From contig DBQX01000065.1 of NCBI GenBank assembly GCA_002305415.1, forward strand, positions 241 through 39,315: 39,075 nucleotides of DNA. The letters run 5' to 3'. A program made the position numbers and the translations under genes. Every line of letters starts with the position of its first letter. Within the stretch, counting starts at the first letter, position 1. The notes below the pieces were generated by a model. The model made no database searches. It saw only the letters and a list, made by a program, of their open reading frames with translations, and had not been told where the DNA came from. The DNA comes from Actinomycetales bacterium UBA1383. Lineage in GTDB: Bacteria; Actinomycetota; Actinomycetes; Actinomycetales; Actinomycetaceae. Positions 1 through 7,989 of the stretch are shown one piece after another.

Positions 1-11
1 CGGGTGCCCAT
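1..11 (-). CDS. infB: Possible 5' end of infB (translation initiation factor IF-2), cut by the window edge
   Basis: An ATG on the minus strand at 11-9 is followed by three more codons before the window ends, reading Met-Gly-Thr-Arg or similar. A GGAAG stretch lies about 4 nt upstream. In Actinomycetota infB normally follows nusA and ylxR, and IF-2 proteins there begin with a short Met-x-x-Arg/Lys-Val-His-type N-terminus. The call rests on gene order and spacing, since only four residues are visible. Confidence 0.4.
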
Positions 12-43
12 CAGCTTCCAACCCGCTTCCTGGGTCGTGGCCG

Positions 44-310
44 TCATTCGGCCTGGTCATCGTGGCGATCAAGCAGTTGATCTGCGATGTCGTCCACCCT
101 GAACCGGCCGCGGAGGGCCCGGTCGAGGCTGCGACGACGACGTGCGTTCTCGAGGCACTGGCTGCTCGGGTGCAGCCATGCCCCACGACCTGACATCGCA
201 CCGTCCCGGTCCACGACGACGCGGTCACCGCGGGCCACGAGACGGACGAGGTTCGATCGTGAGTCACGTTCCCGGCATCCCACGCAGGTCCGCACAGGAG
301 GAACGTGCAC
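44..310 (-). CDS. ylxR: YlxR family RNA-binding protein (DUF448)
   Basis: This small basic protein carries the YlxR hallmarks: an N-terminal RTCVGCR segment, a central GRGAWLHP motif, a conserved Cys in the following helix, and an Arg-rich ARRRRSLDRAL helix. Family members sit between nusA and infB; in Firmicutes the homologue (RnpM) binds and modulates RNase P, and a role in RNA metabolism is inferred here. I chose the GTG at 310 (88 aa) because the conserved core starts six residues later and a TACACT hexamer lies 7 nt upstream, as in a leaderless transcript. An upstream ATG at 376 gives 110 aa and would overlap the end of nusA by about 38 nt. It has only a weak Shine-Dalgarno. Confidence 0.88.
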   Translation of the reverse strand: MHVPPVRTCVGCRERDSRSNLVRLVARGDRVVVDRDGAMSGRGAWLHPSSQCLENARRRRSLDRALRGRFRVDDIADQLLDRHDDQAE

Positions 311-317
311 CTGTGGA

Positions 318-323
318 AGTGTA
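318..323 (-). promoter_or_regulatory. Candidate -10 element (TACACT) for a leaderless ylxR transcript
   Basis: On the minus strand TACACT is followed by 7 nt and then the GTG at 310. This places the expected transcription start on the start codon. No -35 resembling TTGACA is visible. The site lies just after the nusA stop codon, so it would be an internal promoter within the rimP-nusA-ylxR operon. It is inferred from spacing only. Confidence 0.3.
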
Positions 324-338
324 CCGTGTTCGTCCGGC

Positions 339-1391
339 CTACGGGGCACCGGGCCCCGCCTGGGCGGCCGCGTCATCGCTCACACTGGCCGCCTCGTCCC
401 CGCCCGGTTCGGAGGATCGCGCCGGAGCCTCCGTGTCGGAGTGGATGTCGATCCGCCAGCCGGTCAGGCGCGCCGCCAGCCGCGCGTTCTGGCCCTCCTT
501 GCCGATGGCGAGCGAGAGCTGGTAGTCGGGGACCACGACGCGGGCCGTCTTGGACTCGTGGGAGACGATCTCCACCGAGGTGACGCGCGCCGGGGAGAGG
601 GCCGCCGCGACGAACTCGGCGGGATCCTCCGACCAGCTGACAATGTCGATCTTCTCGCCCTGCAGCTCGTGCATCACGGCCCGGACGCGCTGACCCATGG
701 GGCCGATGCACGCGCCCTTCGCGTTGAAGCCCGGCACGCGCGACGTGACCGCCACCTTGGTCCGGTGTCCGGCCTCCCGCGCGAGAGCCGCGATCTCGAC
801 AGTGCCGTCCGCCACCTCGGGCACCTCGAGGGCGAAGAGTCGCCGCACGAGGTTCGGGTGCGAGCGCGAGAGGGTGATCTGCGGCCCCTTCGGCCCGCGC
901 GAGACGTCCAGCACGTAACACCGGATCCTCTCTCCGTGGACATAGCGCTCCCCCGGCACCTGCTCGTGCACGGGCAGCACCGCCTCGATGTCCCCGACGT
1001 TCACCATCACGTTGCGGGTCGAACGGTCCGCCTGGATCACGCCGGCGATGGTGTCACCCGCCTTGCCGCGATAGGCGCCGAGGATCTGGGAGTCCTCGGC
1101 GTCCCGCAGCCGCTGCATGATGACGGACCGCGCGGTAGCCGTGGCGATGCGCCCGAAACCGGAGGGGGTGTCGTCGAACTCGCCGATCGCGTTGCCCTCC
1201 TCGTCGACCTCCGTCGCGATCACACGGACCTCCCCGGTCTTCGGGTTGATCTCGGCGCGAGCGTCCCGGATCGCGCCCGGCTGCCGGTGATAGGCGACGA
1301 GGAGGGCCTCCTCGATGGCGGACAGGAGGGTGCGGAGCGGGATGCCGCGCTCAGTCTCAACCATGCGCAACGCGGTCATGTCGATGTCCAT
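339..1391 (-). CDS. nusA: Transcription termination/antitermination factor NusA
   Basis: The 350-aa product has the actinobacterial NusA architecture: an N-terminal RNA-polymerase-binding domain (about residues 1-120), an S1 domain (about 130-200) and two KH domains with the segments CIGPMGQRVRAVM and LAIGKEGQNARLAARL. It lacks the C-terminal acidic repeats of the E. coli protein, which is normal in Actinomycetota (the M. tuberculosis protein is about 347 aa). NusA binds RNA polymerase and nascent RNA and affects pausing, termination and rRNA antitermination. The start is the ATG at 1391, preceded by GGGAGGAG inside the end of rimP. The open frame extends further upstream but only through rimP sequence. 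It lies one base after the rimP stop codon, so the two are probably cotranscribed and translationally coupled. Confidence 0.97.
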   Translation of the reverse strand: MDIDMTALRMVETERGIPLRTLLSAIEEALLVAYHRQPGAIRDARAEINPKTGEVRVIATEVDEEGNAIGEFDDTPSGFGRIATATARSVIMQRLRDAEDSQILGAYRGKAGDTIAGVIQADRSTRNVMVNVGDIEAVLPVHEQVPGERYVHGERIRCYVLDVSRGPKGPQITLSRSHPNLVRRLFALEVPEVADGTVEIAALAREAGHRTKVAVTSRVPGFNAKGACIGPMGQRVRAVMHELQGEKIDIVSWSEDPAEFVAAALSPARVTSVEIVSHESKTARVVVPDYQLSLAIGKEGQNARLAARLTGWRIDIHSDTEAPARSSEPGGDEAASVSDDAAAQAGPGAP

Positions 1392-1392
1392 G

Positions 1393-1845
1393 TCACTCCT
1401 CCCGCACGAGTTCGACCTGGGTGACTGCCCGGTCGATGTCAGCGAGGGGGATGCGGACGTCCCCCAGCGTGATCGCGTCCTCGTCCACTGCCGCGAGACG
1501 ACCGGTGCGGGTGCCCGTCGCCGTGGTGACCTCGACCATCCGGCCGAGGGCACGGCGGAAGTGGCGCGGCTCGGTCAGCGGCCGGTCGACGCCCGGCGTC
1601 GTGACCTCCAGCGTGTAGGAGCCGTGCACGAGGTCATGGGCGTCGAGGACGTGCGAGATCTCACGGGACACGTCGGCGAGCGCGTCCGAGGAGACGCCCC
1701 CTTGCCCGTCGGGCAGGTCGACGACGACGCGCACGAACCTCCGCCGGCCGGCGGCGGCGACCGCGACGCCCTCGATCACGAGTCCGGCCCGCGTGGCCAC
1801 GGGCTCGAGGTGCGCGACGAGATCCTCCTGCGTTCCGCGTGCCAT
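1393..1845 (-). CDS. rimP: Ribosome maturation factor RimP
   Basis: The 150-aa protein fits the RimP family in length and order: an N-terminal alpha/beta domain with the VVVDLPDG strand and the LEVTTPGVDRPL motif near residues 79-90, then a small SH3-like C-terminal domain. RimP assists maturation of the 30S subunit. The start is the ATG at 1845, directly behind an AGAGGAGGAG Shine-Dalgarno. The longer open frame (to 2733) is antisense to the lipoprotein gene and is not used. It is the first gene of the rimP-nusA-ylxR-(infB) operon and is divergent from the lipoprotein gene. Confidence 0.95.
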   Translation of the reverse strand: MARGTQEDLVAHLEPVATRAGLVIEGVAVAAAGRRRFVRVVVDLPDGQGGVSSDALADVSREISHVLDAHDLVHGSYTLEVTTPGVDRPLTEPRHFRRALGRMVEVTTATGTRTGRLAAVDEDAITLGDVRIPLADIDRAVTQVELVREE

Positions 1846-1875
1846 CCGGCTCCTCCTCTGGACTTGTCGGATTCC

Positions 1876-1881
1876 ATGGTA
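1876..1881 (-). promoter_or_regulatory. Candidate -10 element (TACCAT) of the rimP-nusA operon
   Basis: In the 91-bp divergent gap between rimP and the lipoprotein gene, the minus strand reads TACCAT about 30 nt before the rimP ATG. This would give a 5' leader of roughly 24 nt containing the AGGAGGAG ribosome binding site. No convincing -35 box is seen. Confidence 0.3.
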
Positions 1882-1936
1882 GCCCGTGGCGGGACGGGGC
1901 TGCAGGACGGCCCGGGCGTGGGGAAGGATCGGACCC

Positions 1937-2791
1937 GTGAGACGATTGCTCGCCCTCGTGCTGGCCGCCGTGGCGCTTACCGGATGTGGCGTCCGGATCG
2001 ACGGACCCGATCCATCGCCGTCGGCCCCGACCCTGGACGAGGTGCTGCGCCAGCGGGAGGCACTGCGCGCCGAGGCGCTCGCGGCCACAGACGGGGGTGA
2101 TCTGGGGACGCAGGTCACGGCGCACGCCGCCCGGCAACTCGAGGCCCTCGGGGGTGTCTGGATCGCCTGGCCCCAGGGGGACGGTCCCACGCCGACACCC
2201 GCCCCGTCCGCCGACGTCGTCGTCGCGCCGGGAGCCGAGGGGCTGCTCGCCGCCCTCGACAGGACGACGCCGGACCTGGTGGCTGCCACCGGCGAGGTCG
2301 CCACTCCGGAGCTGGCGCGCCTCTTCGCGGCGATCGCGACGGCGCGCACCGCCGACGCCGAGGGCCTCGCGGGCGCCCTGGGGGCGGCGCGGGAGCTGCC
2401 GGCCCTCCCCGTGGAGATCCACAGCGCGGATCCCGCCGTGGCGCGGGCGCTCGACGCCGCCGCGTGGGTGCTCGAGGCGGCGGCGGCCCGCTCACGCGCC
2501 GCCGGGGAGGATCCCGGGCCGCTCACGGAGCGGGCATCGCTCCTCCGTGGCCTCGGGGAGTTCGTGGTGACGGCGAACGGCTGGTCCGGGACGCCCGGGG
2601 ACCCGCGCGAGGCCTGGTACCCGCTCGACGCCGCAGACGACCTCGCAGGTCTCGAGGCCGACCTGGCACGCGTCCTCGTGGCGGCAGTCGGAGCGCCGGA
2701 GGGCCGGGACGGGCTGCTGCAGGCGGCCCGCAACTGCGCGGCCCTCGCCGCACGCGGCGGAGCGGACGTCGGACCGTTGCCCGGCCTCTGA
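1937..2791 (+). CDS. Putative lipoprotein of unknown function between rimP and proS
   Basis: The 284-aa product starts at a GTG with a short cationic N-terminus (VRRLL), a hydrophobic stretch and the lipobox LTGC, so Cys17 is the predicted lipidated residue. The protein should be anchored on the outer face of the membrane. The mature part is Ala/Leu/Asp/Glu-rich and appears mostly helical; no catalytic motif is recognisable. M. tuberculosis has plus-strand genes at the same place (Rv2843/Rv2844), one of which I recall as carrying a ferritin-like DUF4439 domain. I cannot confirm that fold here. The upstream in-frame ATG at 1886 would bury the signal peptide. The gene converges on proS with only 2 bp between the stop codons. 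Confidence 0.8.
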   Translation: MRRLLALVLAAVALTGCGVRIDGPDPSPSAPTLDEVLRQREALRAEALAATDGGDLGTQVTAHAARQLEALGGVWIAWPQGDGPTPTPAPSADVVVAPGAEGLLAALDRTTPDLVAATGEVATPELARLFAAIATARTADAEGLAGALGAARELPALPVEIHSADPAVARALDAAAWVLEAAAARSRAAGEDPGPLTERASLLRGLGEFVVTANGWSGTPGDPREAWYPLDAADDLAGLEADLARVLVAAVGAPEGRDGLLQAARNCAALAARGGADVGPLPGL

Positions 2792-2793
2792 CC

Positions 2794-4599
2794 TCAGTCC
2801 CTGGCCGCCTGGAGCGCCGTCTCCACCCGTTCGGCGAGCACGCCTGCAGCCTCAGCCACCGGCACCTCGAAACGGGCGCCGGTGCGCCGCTCGCGCACCT
2901 CGACGGTGCCGGACGCCAGTCCGCGGCCCACGACCACCACCCATGGGAGGCCCAGCAGCTCGGCGTCGGCGAACTTCACGCCCGCGCTCACGCGAGGGCG
3001 GTCGTCGTACAGCGTCTCCACGCCGCGGGCGTCAAGCGCGGCGGCGAGCTCCGCCGCAGCCCCGAACACCGCATCCTCCTTGCCGGTGGCGATGATGTGC
3101 ACGTGCGCGGGGGCCACCTGGATCGGCCACGTGAGGCCGAAGTCGTCGTGGTAGGCCTCGGCGATGGCGGCCACGGCGCGGGAGATGCCGATTCCGTAGG
3201 AGCCCATCGTCACGATCGTGGCCTTGCCGTTCTGGTCGAGCACCGTCAGTCCGAGCGCCTCGGCGTACTTCCGGCCGAGCTGGAAGATGTGGCCGATCTC
3301 GATACCGCGGGCCAGCTCGAGGGGACCGGATCCGTCGGGGGCGGGATCGCCGGCGCGCACCTCGGCAGCCTCGATGATGCCGTCGGCCGTGAAGTCACGG
3401 CCGGCGACGAGCCCGAACACGTGCATGTCGGTGGCGTTGCCGCCCGCGATCCACGACGTGCCGTCGACGATCCGCGGGTCGATGAAGAACCGGGGAGCCC
3501 CACCCGTGCCGTCCTCGCGGCGCGGCGCACCGTTCGGGCCCACGGCCTGGGGCCCGCTGTACCCGGGGACGATCTCCGGATGCCTCGCGAGGTCCTCCGG
3601 GGTGGCAGTGGTCACCTCCGCGGGGTCGAAGGCTGCCTGGAGCCGCCTCATGTCGACGTCGCGGTCGCCCGGGACGCCGATCACGACGACCTCCCGCTCA
3701 CCGTTCACGTGGATCAGGGTCACGAAGACCACCTTCAGCGTGTCAGCGGCGACCCAGGCCCGGTCCTCCCGCGGATAGTGGAGGTTCGCGAACGTGACGA
3801 GGGACTCGATGGTGTGGGCACCGGGCGTGGCCAGCAGGCGGGCCGGCTGCAGGTCCGTGAAGTCGCGCGGGAGCGGCGCCACCGTGGTCACCGCCTCGAC
3901 GTTCGCGGCATAACCACCCTGGGACCGGACGAAGGTGTCCTCGCCCACCGGAGTCGGGTGGAGGAACTCCTCCGAGCGTGATCCGCCCATGGCACCGGAC
4001 ATGGCCGAGCAGATGACGTAGTCGAGGCCAAGTCGCCGGAAGACTCGCATGTAGGCGGCCCGGTGGGCGTCGTACGCGGCGGACAGCCCGTCGTCGTCCA
4101 CGTCGAAGGAGTAGGAGTCCTTCATGATGAACTCGCGGCCGCGGATCAGGCCCGCGCGCGGGCGGGCCTCATCGCGGTACTTGGTCTGGATCTGGTACAG
4201 GATGACCGGCAGGTCCTTGTACGAGGAGTACAGGTCCTTGACCAGAAGGGTGAACATCTCCTCGTGGGTGGGCGCGAGGAGGTAGTCGTTCTCCTTGCGG
4301 TCCTTCAAGCGGAACAGGTTCGGGCCGTAGCCGGTCCATCGGCCCGTCTCCTCGTAGGGGTCTCGCGGCAGGAGGGCCGGGAAGTGCACTTCCTGGGCCC
4401 CGATGGCGTCCATCTCCTCGCGCACGATCGCCTCGATCTTCCCGAGGACCCTGAGTCCGAGAGGGAGCCAGGTGTAGATTCCGGGGGCCGCTCGGCGGAT
4501 GTAGCCGGCGCGCACCAGCAGCTTGTGGCTGGCGACCTCGGCGTCGACCGGATCTTCCCGCAGCGTGCGGACGAAAAGGGAGGACATCTTCATGGGCAC
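2794..4599 (-). CDS. proS: Prolyl-tRNA synthetase, bacterial type with editing domain
   Basis: The 601-aa enzyme charges tRNA-Pro. Class II motif 1 (RRAAPGIYTWLPLGLRVLGK, about residues 36-55), motif 2 (YRDEARPRAGLIRGREFIMK, about 141-160) and motif 3 (SYGIGISRAVAAIAE) are visible. Between motifs 2 and 3 lies the long insertion typical of bacterial ProRS, a YbaK-like domain that hydrolyses misacylated Ala-tRNA-Pro. The C-terminal anticodon-binding domain contains the usual PIQVAPAHVHII segment. Possible starts are GTG 4599, ATG 4593 and ATG 4587. None has a clear Shine-Dalgarno, but TACCCT lies 7 nt before the GTG, fitting a leaderless mRNA. The stop is 2 bp from the stop of the convergent lipoprotein gene. 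Confidence 0.97.
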   Translation of the reverse strand: MPMKMSSLFVRTLREDPVDAEVASHKLLVRAGYIRRAAPGIYTWLPLGLRVLGKIEAIVREEMDAIGAQEVHFPALLPRDPYEETGRWTGYGPNLFRLKDRKENDYLLAPTHEEMFTLLVKDLYSSYKDLPVILYQIQTKYRDEARPRAGLIRGREFIMKDSYSFDVDDDGLSAAYDAHRAAYMRVFRRLGLDYVICSAMSGAMGGSRSEEFLHPTPVGEDTFVRSQGGYAANVEAVTTVAPLPRDFTDLQPARLLATPGAHTIESLVTFANLHYPREDRAWVAADTLKVVFVTLIHVNGEREVVVIGVPGDRDVDMRRLQAAFDPAEVTTATPEDLARHPEIVPGYSGPQAVGPNGAPRREDGTGGAPRFFIDPRIVDGTSWIAGGNATDMHVFGLVAGRDFTADGIIEAAEVRAGDPAPDGSGPLELARGIEIGHIFQLGRKYAEALGLTVLDQNGKATIVTMGSYGIGISRAVAAIAEAYHDDFGLTWPIQVAPAHVHIIATGKEDAVFGAAAELAAALDARGVETLYDDRPRVSAGVKFADAELLGLPWVVVVGRGLASGTVEVRERRTGARFEVPVAEAAGVLAERVETALQAARD

Positions 4600-4606
4600 G
4601 AGCCCA

Positions 4607-4612
4607 AGGGTA
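4607..4612 (-). promoter_or_regulatory. Candidate -10 element (TACCCT) for a leaderless proS transcript
   Basis: In the 33-bp gap between the acetyltransferase gene and proS, TACCCT is followed by 7 nt and then GTG (4599). No Shine-Dalgarno is present in the expected place and no -35 box is evident. The assignment rests on the hexamer and spacing. Confidence 0.35.
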
Positions 4613-4632
4613 CCCGCTCGCGGAGGACCGAC

Positions 4633-5487
4633 TCAGAAGAGCACGGTGGCGTAGGTCCCCGCCTGGACGAAGCCGACCTTGGCGTAGACTGCCCGGGCCG
4701 CGGCGTTGTAGTCGTTCACGTAGAGCGAGACCGTGGGAGCAACGCCGGCCTGGATCTGGTCCACCACGGCCGCCATCGCCGCGGTGGCGAGGCCGCGGCC
4801 ACGGCGTTCCGGGTGCACCCACACGCCCTGCACCTGGGCGATGCCGCCCCAGAGGGCGCCGATGTCCGCCTTGAACACCACCCGGCGATTCCCGCCGCGG
4901 TCCTCGGTGACAACGAAGGAGCGCCGGGTGGCGAGGAGTCCGCGCACGTACTGGGCGTACCCGCCGCCGCTGCGCGTCGGGTCGTAGCCGACCTCCTCGG
5001 TGAACATCGCGACGGACGCGGGGAACATCACGTCGAAGTCACCGGAGTCCGCGAGCCGGACCCGCGCGTCGCCCGGAACAGCGGGCGGCCCGGTGATCAC
5101 GAGGGCGGGCTGGTTGGCGCGCACCTCGCGCGGGGTGGGCCACGAATCGGACAACTCGCTCCACAGGGCGTGGACGAGCTCGGCGCTGCCCACCACCGAC
5201 GACGACCGGCGCCCGCGGCGCCGCACCCACGACGCGAGGGTCGGCATGGCCTCCACGGCGCCGACCGGGACGAGGTTGGCACCCGCCCAGCACACCGCGG
5301 TCAGGTGGTCCCCCTCCTCCACGCCGAGCATCTGTGCGCCGTCGTACCCCCGGCCGATGGCCTCGAGGTGGACGGCCGCGAGGATCGACGTGACTGGGCG
5401 TGCCGTGAGGATCGCCTCGGCCTCGACCCTGTCAGCCTCGGTGAGGGGCCGGACCCTCGCCGTGGCACGGGACCAGGGCGCGCGCAC
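4633..5487 (-). CDS. GNAT family N-acetyltransferase with N-terminal DUF4081-like domain
   Basis: The 284-aa protein ends in a GNAT domain (about residues 140-284): the acetyl-CoA-binding motif appears as VWVHPERRGRGLATAAM, followed by the usual VSLYVNDYNAAARAVYAKVGF strand and helix. The first 130 residues are unlike GNAT and resemble the DUF4081 region of the M. tuberculosis Rv2867c group. That gene also lies directly downstream of ispG. The substrate is unknown. The GTG start abuts the ispG stop codon (TGA then GTG with no gap), so translation is probably coupled. It is the last gene of the dxr-rip1-ispG group. Confidence 0.88.
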   Translation of the reverse strand: MRAPWSRATARVRPLTEADRVEAEAILTARPVTSILAAVHLEAIGRGYDGAQMLGVEEGDHLTAVCWAGANLVPVGAVEAMPTLASWVRRRGRRSSSVVGSAELVHALWSELSDSWPTPREVRANQPALVITGPPAVPGDARVRLADSGDFDVMFPASVAMFTEEVGYDPTRSGGGYAQYVRGLLATRRSFVVTEDRGGNRRVVFKADIGALWGGIAQVQGVWVHPERRGRGLATAAMAAVVDQIQAGVAPTVSLYVNDYNAAARAVYAKVGFVQAGTYATVLF

Positions 5488-6651
5488 TCACCCGAGCGAG
5501 ACGGATGGTGCGCCGCTCGCGCCGGCCGCCTCCATCTCCGCGGCGATGCGATTCGCCTCGGCCACCAGTGTCTCGACGATCTGGTCCTCGGGGACGGTCC
5601 GGATGACCTCGCCCTTCACGAAGATCTGGCCCTTGCCGTTGCCGGACGCGACGCCGAGGTCGGCCTCGCGAGCCTCTCCCGGCCCGTTCACGATGCACCC
5701 CATCACCGCCACCCGCAGCGGGACGGTCATGCCCTCGAGCGCCGCGGTCACGGAGTTGGCGAGCTCGTAGACGTCCACCTGCGCCCGCCCGCACGAGGGG
5801 CAGGAGACGATCTCGAGCTTCCGTGGCTTCAGGTTGAGGGACTCGAGGATCTGGTTGCCGACCTTCACCTCCTCGACCGGGGGGGCCGACAGGGACACCC
5901 GGATCGTGTCGCCGATGCCCTTGGAGAGGAGGGCACCGAAGGCCACGGCGGACTTGATCGTGCCCTGGAAGGCGGGGCCGGCCTCCGTGACGCCGAGGTG
6001 GAGCGGCCAGTCGCCGCGCTCGGAGAGCATCTCGTACGCGCGCACCATGATGACGGGGTCGTGGTGCTTCACCGAGATCTTGAAGTCGTGGAAGTCGTGC
6101 TCCTCGAAGAGCGAGGCCTCCCAGACGGCGGACTCGACCAGCGCCTCGGGCGTCGCCCTGCCGTACTTCTGCAGCAGCCGGGGGTCGAGGGAGCCGGCGT
6201 TGACACCGATGCGGATGGACGTGCCGTGGTCCTTCGCGGCCTGGGCGATCTCCTTGACCTGATCGTCGAACTTCTTGATGTTGCCGGGGTTCACCCGCAC
6301 GCCGCCGCAGCCCGCCTCGATGGCGGCGAAGACGTACCGCGGCTGGAAGTGGATGTCCGCGATCACGGGGATCTGGGACTTCATCGCGATGATCGGCAGC
6401 GCGTCCGCGTCCTTGTCCGTGGGGCAGGCGACGCGCACGATGTCACACCCGGACGCGGTGAGCTCCGCGATCTGCTGGAGCGTCCCGTTGATGTCCCAGG
6501 TCTTGGTGGTGGTCATCGACTGCACCGAGATTGGCGCATCTCCCCCGACCTCGACCTTCCCGACCCGGATCTTCCGGGTGGGCCGCCGCGGGGCCAGGAC
6601 AGGTGGGGCCTCCTTGACGGAGGGGAGGCCGAGTTTGATCGGGGTGCTCAC
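5488..6651 (-). CDS. ispG: 4-hydroxy-3-methylbut-2-en-1-yl diphosphate synthase IspG (GcpE)
   Basis: IspG converts MEcPP to HMBPP in the MEP isoprenoid pathway using a [4Fe-4S] cluster. The cluster ligands are visible as SCPSCGR (Cys near 284 and 287) and MGCIVNGPGEA (Cys near 319, with the conserved Glu ligand after it). The N-terminal TIM-barrel part shows VQSMTTTKTWD and ADIHFQP. Length (387 aa) is that of the bacterial one-piece enzyme. I prefer the GTG at 6651, since TACATT lies 7 nt upstream. A TTG at 6660 adds three residues and sits 4 nt after AAAGGG, so it remains possible. The gene groups with dxr and rip1, as in mycobacteria. Confidence 0.96.
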   Translation of the reverse strand: MSTPIKLGLPSVKEAPPVLAPRRPTRKIRVGKVEVGGDAPISVQSMTTTKTWDINGTLQQIAELTASGCDIVRVACPTDKDADALPIIAMKSQIPVIADIHFQPRYVFAAIEAGCGGVRVNPGNIKKFDDQVKEIAQAAKDHGTSIRIGVNAGSLDPRLLQKYGRATPEALVESAVWEASLFEEHDFHDFKISVKHHDPVIMVRAYEMLSERGDWPLHLGVTEAGPAFQGTIKSAVAFGALLSKGIGDTIRVSLSAPPVEEVKVGNQILESLNLKPRKLEIVSCPSCGRAQVDVYELANSVTAALEGMTVPLRVAVMGCIVNGPGEAREADLGVASGNGKGQIFVKGEVIRTVPEDQIVETLVAEANRIAAEMEAAGASGAPSVSLG

Positions 6652-6658
6652 GGTGTTC

Positions 6659-6664
6659 AATGTA
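6659..6664 (-). promoter_or_regulatory. Candidate -10 element (TACATT) for a leaderless ispG transcript
   Basis: TACATT on the minus strand is followed by 7 nt and then the GTG at 6651. It lies in the 33-bp gap between rip1 and ispG. This repeats the spacing seen before proS and ylxR. No -35 box is recognised. Confidence 0.35.
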
Positions 6665-6684
6665 CCCTTTCGCGCGCTGACGGC

Positions 6685-7980
6685 TCAGAAGGCGACGGGC
6701 CGGACGATGTCCGCCCACGCAAGCAGCAGCCCCATGCCGACGAGGGCCACCACCACCCCGTACGTGAGCGGGAGGACGCGAGCCATGTCGACCGGCCGCG
6801 GGACCGGCATGCCGCGGAGGCGTGCCCAGCCCTTGCGTGTCCCCTCGACGAGCGCACCGGCAACATGGCCGCCGTCCAGCGGTGGCAGCGGGATCACGTT
6901 GAAGGCGAACAGCGCGATGTTGAGCGACACGAGCAGCCCGAGCATGTCGTAGGTCCGCTCGGCGAGGCCGTACTGCTCGGAGGGGACGGAGGCGATCTCC
7001 CCGGCGATACGGCCGGCGCCGAGCAGTCCGATCAGCTCTCCGTCACGCTCGCCGCCCGTGACGAGGGACTCGGCGAGGCGCCACATCTCCTGCGGAAGTT
7101 GCAGGATCACGCCGAACGTCTGGGTGGTCGCGTACCACATGATGCCCGGCACCTCACCCAGCGACGCCGGCTGCAGCTCGAACCGCGGCTGGATCCCCAC
7201 GTAGGGCAGCACCTGCGTGACCTGGTTGCCGTCGTCGTCCGTCAGCGGCCGCCCTGCCTCGTCGGTCAGGACGCGTTCCACCTCCACGGGAACGACCACG
7301 AGCGTCGTCGTCCGGCCGTCCCGCTCGACGACGACGTCGACGCCCGCCGTCCCGCTGGCGCGGATCTCGGCCGTCACGTCGCTCCAGCTCCCCACCTCCG
7401 CACCTCCCCAGCGGATGATGCGGTCACCCGGCTGGAAGCCCGCGACGGCGGCGGGAGACGCGGGATCCCCATCCTCGCAGGTGCCCGTCGTCGTCACGCA
7501 CGGCAGGACGGTCTGGACGGTCGCGGACGGGGTGGGGGCTCCGAGCCCGACCTGCATCACCACGAGCAGGACCGCGGCGATCAGCAGGTTCATCAGGGGC
7601 CCGCCGGCCATCACGACGAGTTTGCGGGGCACGGTCAGCGCGTAGAAGGCGCGGTGTTCCTCGCCGGGCCCGAGGTCCGCGAGGGTCTCCTGGCGGGCGT
7701 CCTCGACCATCGTGAGGCGCCCGTCCGGCCGGCGGGACGGGGAGCCCACGGAGGGCGGGTACATCCCGGCGAGCCGGACGTAGCCACCGAGGGGCAGTGC
7801 CTTGACGGCGTACTCGGTGCCACCGCGCACGGTCGACCACAACGTGCGGCCGAAGCCCACGGCGTACACCGGGACCTTGACCCCGAACCGCTTGGCCGGG
7901 ACGAGGTGGCCCACCTCGTGCAGGGCGATCGAGACGAGCAGTCCGACCACCAGGATGGCAACCCCGATGGCGTAACTCAC
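6685..7980 (-). CDS. rip1: Site-2 intramembrane metalloprotease (RseP/Rip1 family, M50)
   Basis: The 431-aa membrane protease has the zinc motif HEVGH at residues 21-25 in its first transmembrane helix, the conserved LPLGGYVRLAGM loop, a central PDZ domain containing GFQPGDRIIRWGG, and the C-terminal FNVIPLPPLDGGH motif whose Asp completes the metal site. The family cleaves membrane-bound anti-sigma factors after a first cut; M. tuberculosis Rip1 (Rv2869c) is the syntenic relative. The start is a GTG preceded by GAGGAGGCACC, a strong Shine-Dalgarno. It lies 9 bp after the dxr stop and upstream of ispG, so it is probably read from the dxr side. The anti-sigma targets are not in this window. 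Confidence 0.95.
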   Translation of the reverse strand: MSYAIGVAILVVGLLVSIALHEVGHLVPAKRFGVKVPVYAVGFGRTLWSTVRGGTEYAVKALPLGGYVRLAGMYPPSVGSPSRRPDGRLTMVEDARQETLADLGPGEEHRAFYALTVPRKLVVMAGGPLMNLLIAAVLLVVMQVGLGAPTPSATVQTVLPCVTTTGTCEDGDPASPAAVAGFQPGDRIIRWGGAEVGSWSDVTAEIRASGTAGVDVVVERDGRTTTLVVVPVEVERVLTDEAGRPLTDDDGNQVTQVLPYVGIQPRFELQPASLGEVPGIMWYATTQTFGVILQLPQEMWRLAESLVTGGERDGELIGLLGAGRIAGEIASVPSEQYGLAERTYDMLGLLVSLNIALFAFNVIPLPPLDGGHVAGALVEGTRKGWARLRGMPVPRPVDMARVLPLTYGVVVALVGMGLLLAWADIVRPVAF

Positions 7981-7989
7981 GGTGCCTCC

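Noticed and set aside
1846..2733. N-terminal extension of RimP to 2733
   Set aside because: The extension runs antisense through the lipoprotein gene, and a strong ribosome binding site precedes the ATG at 1845.
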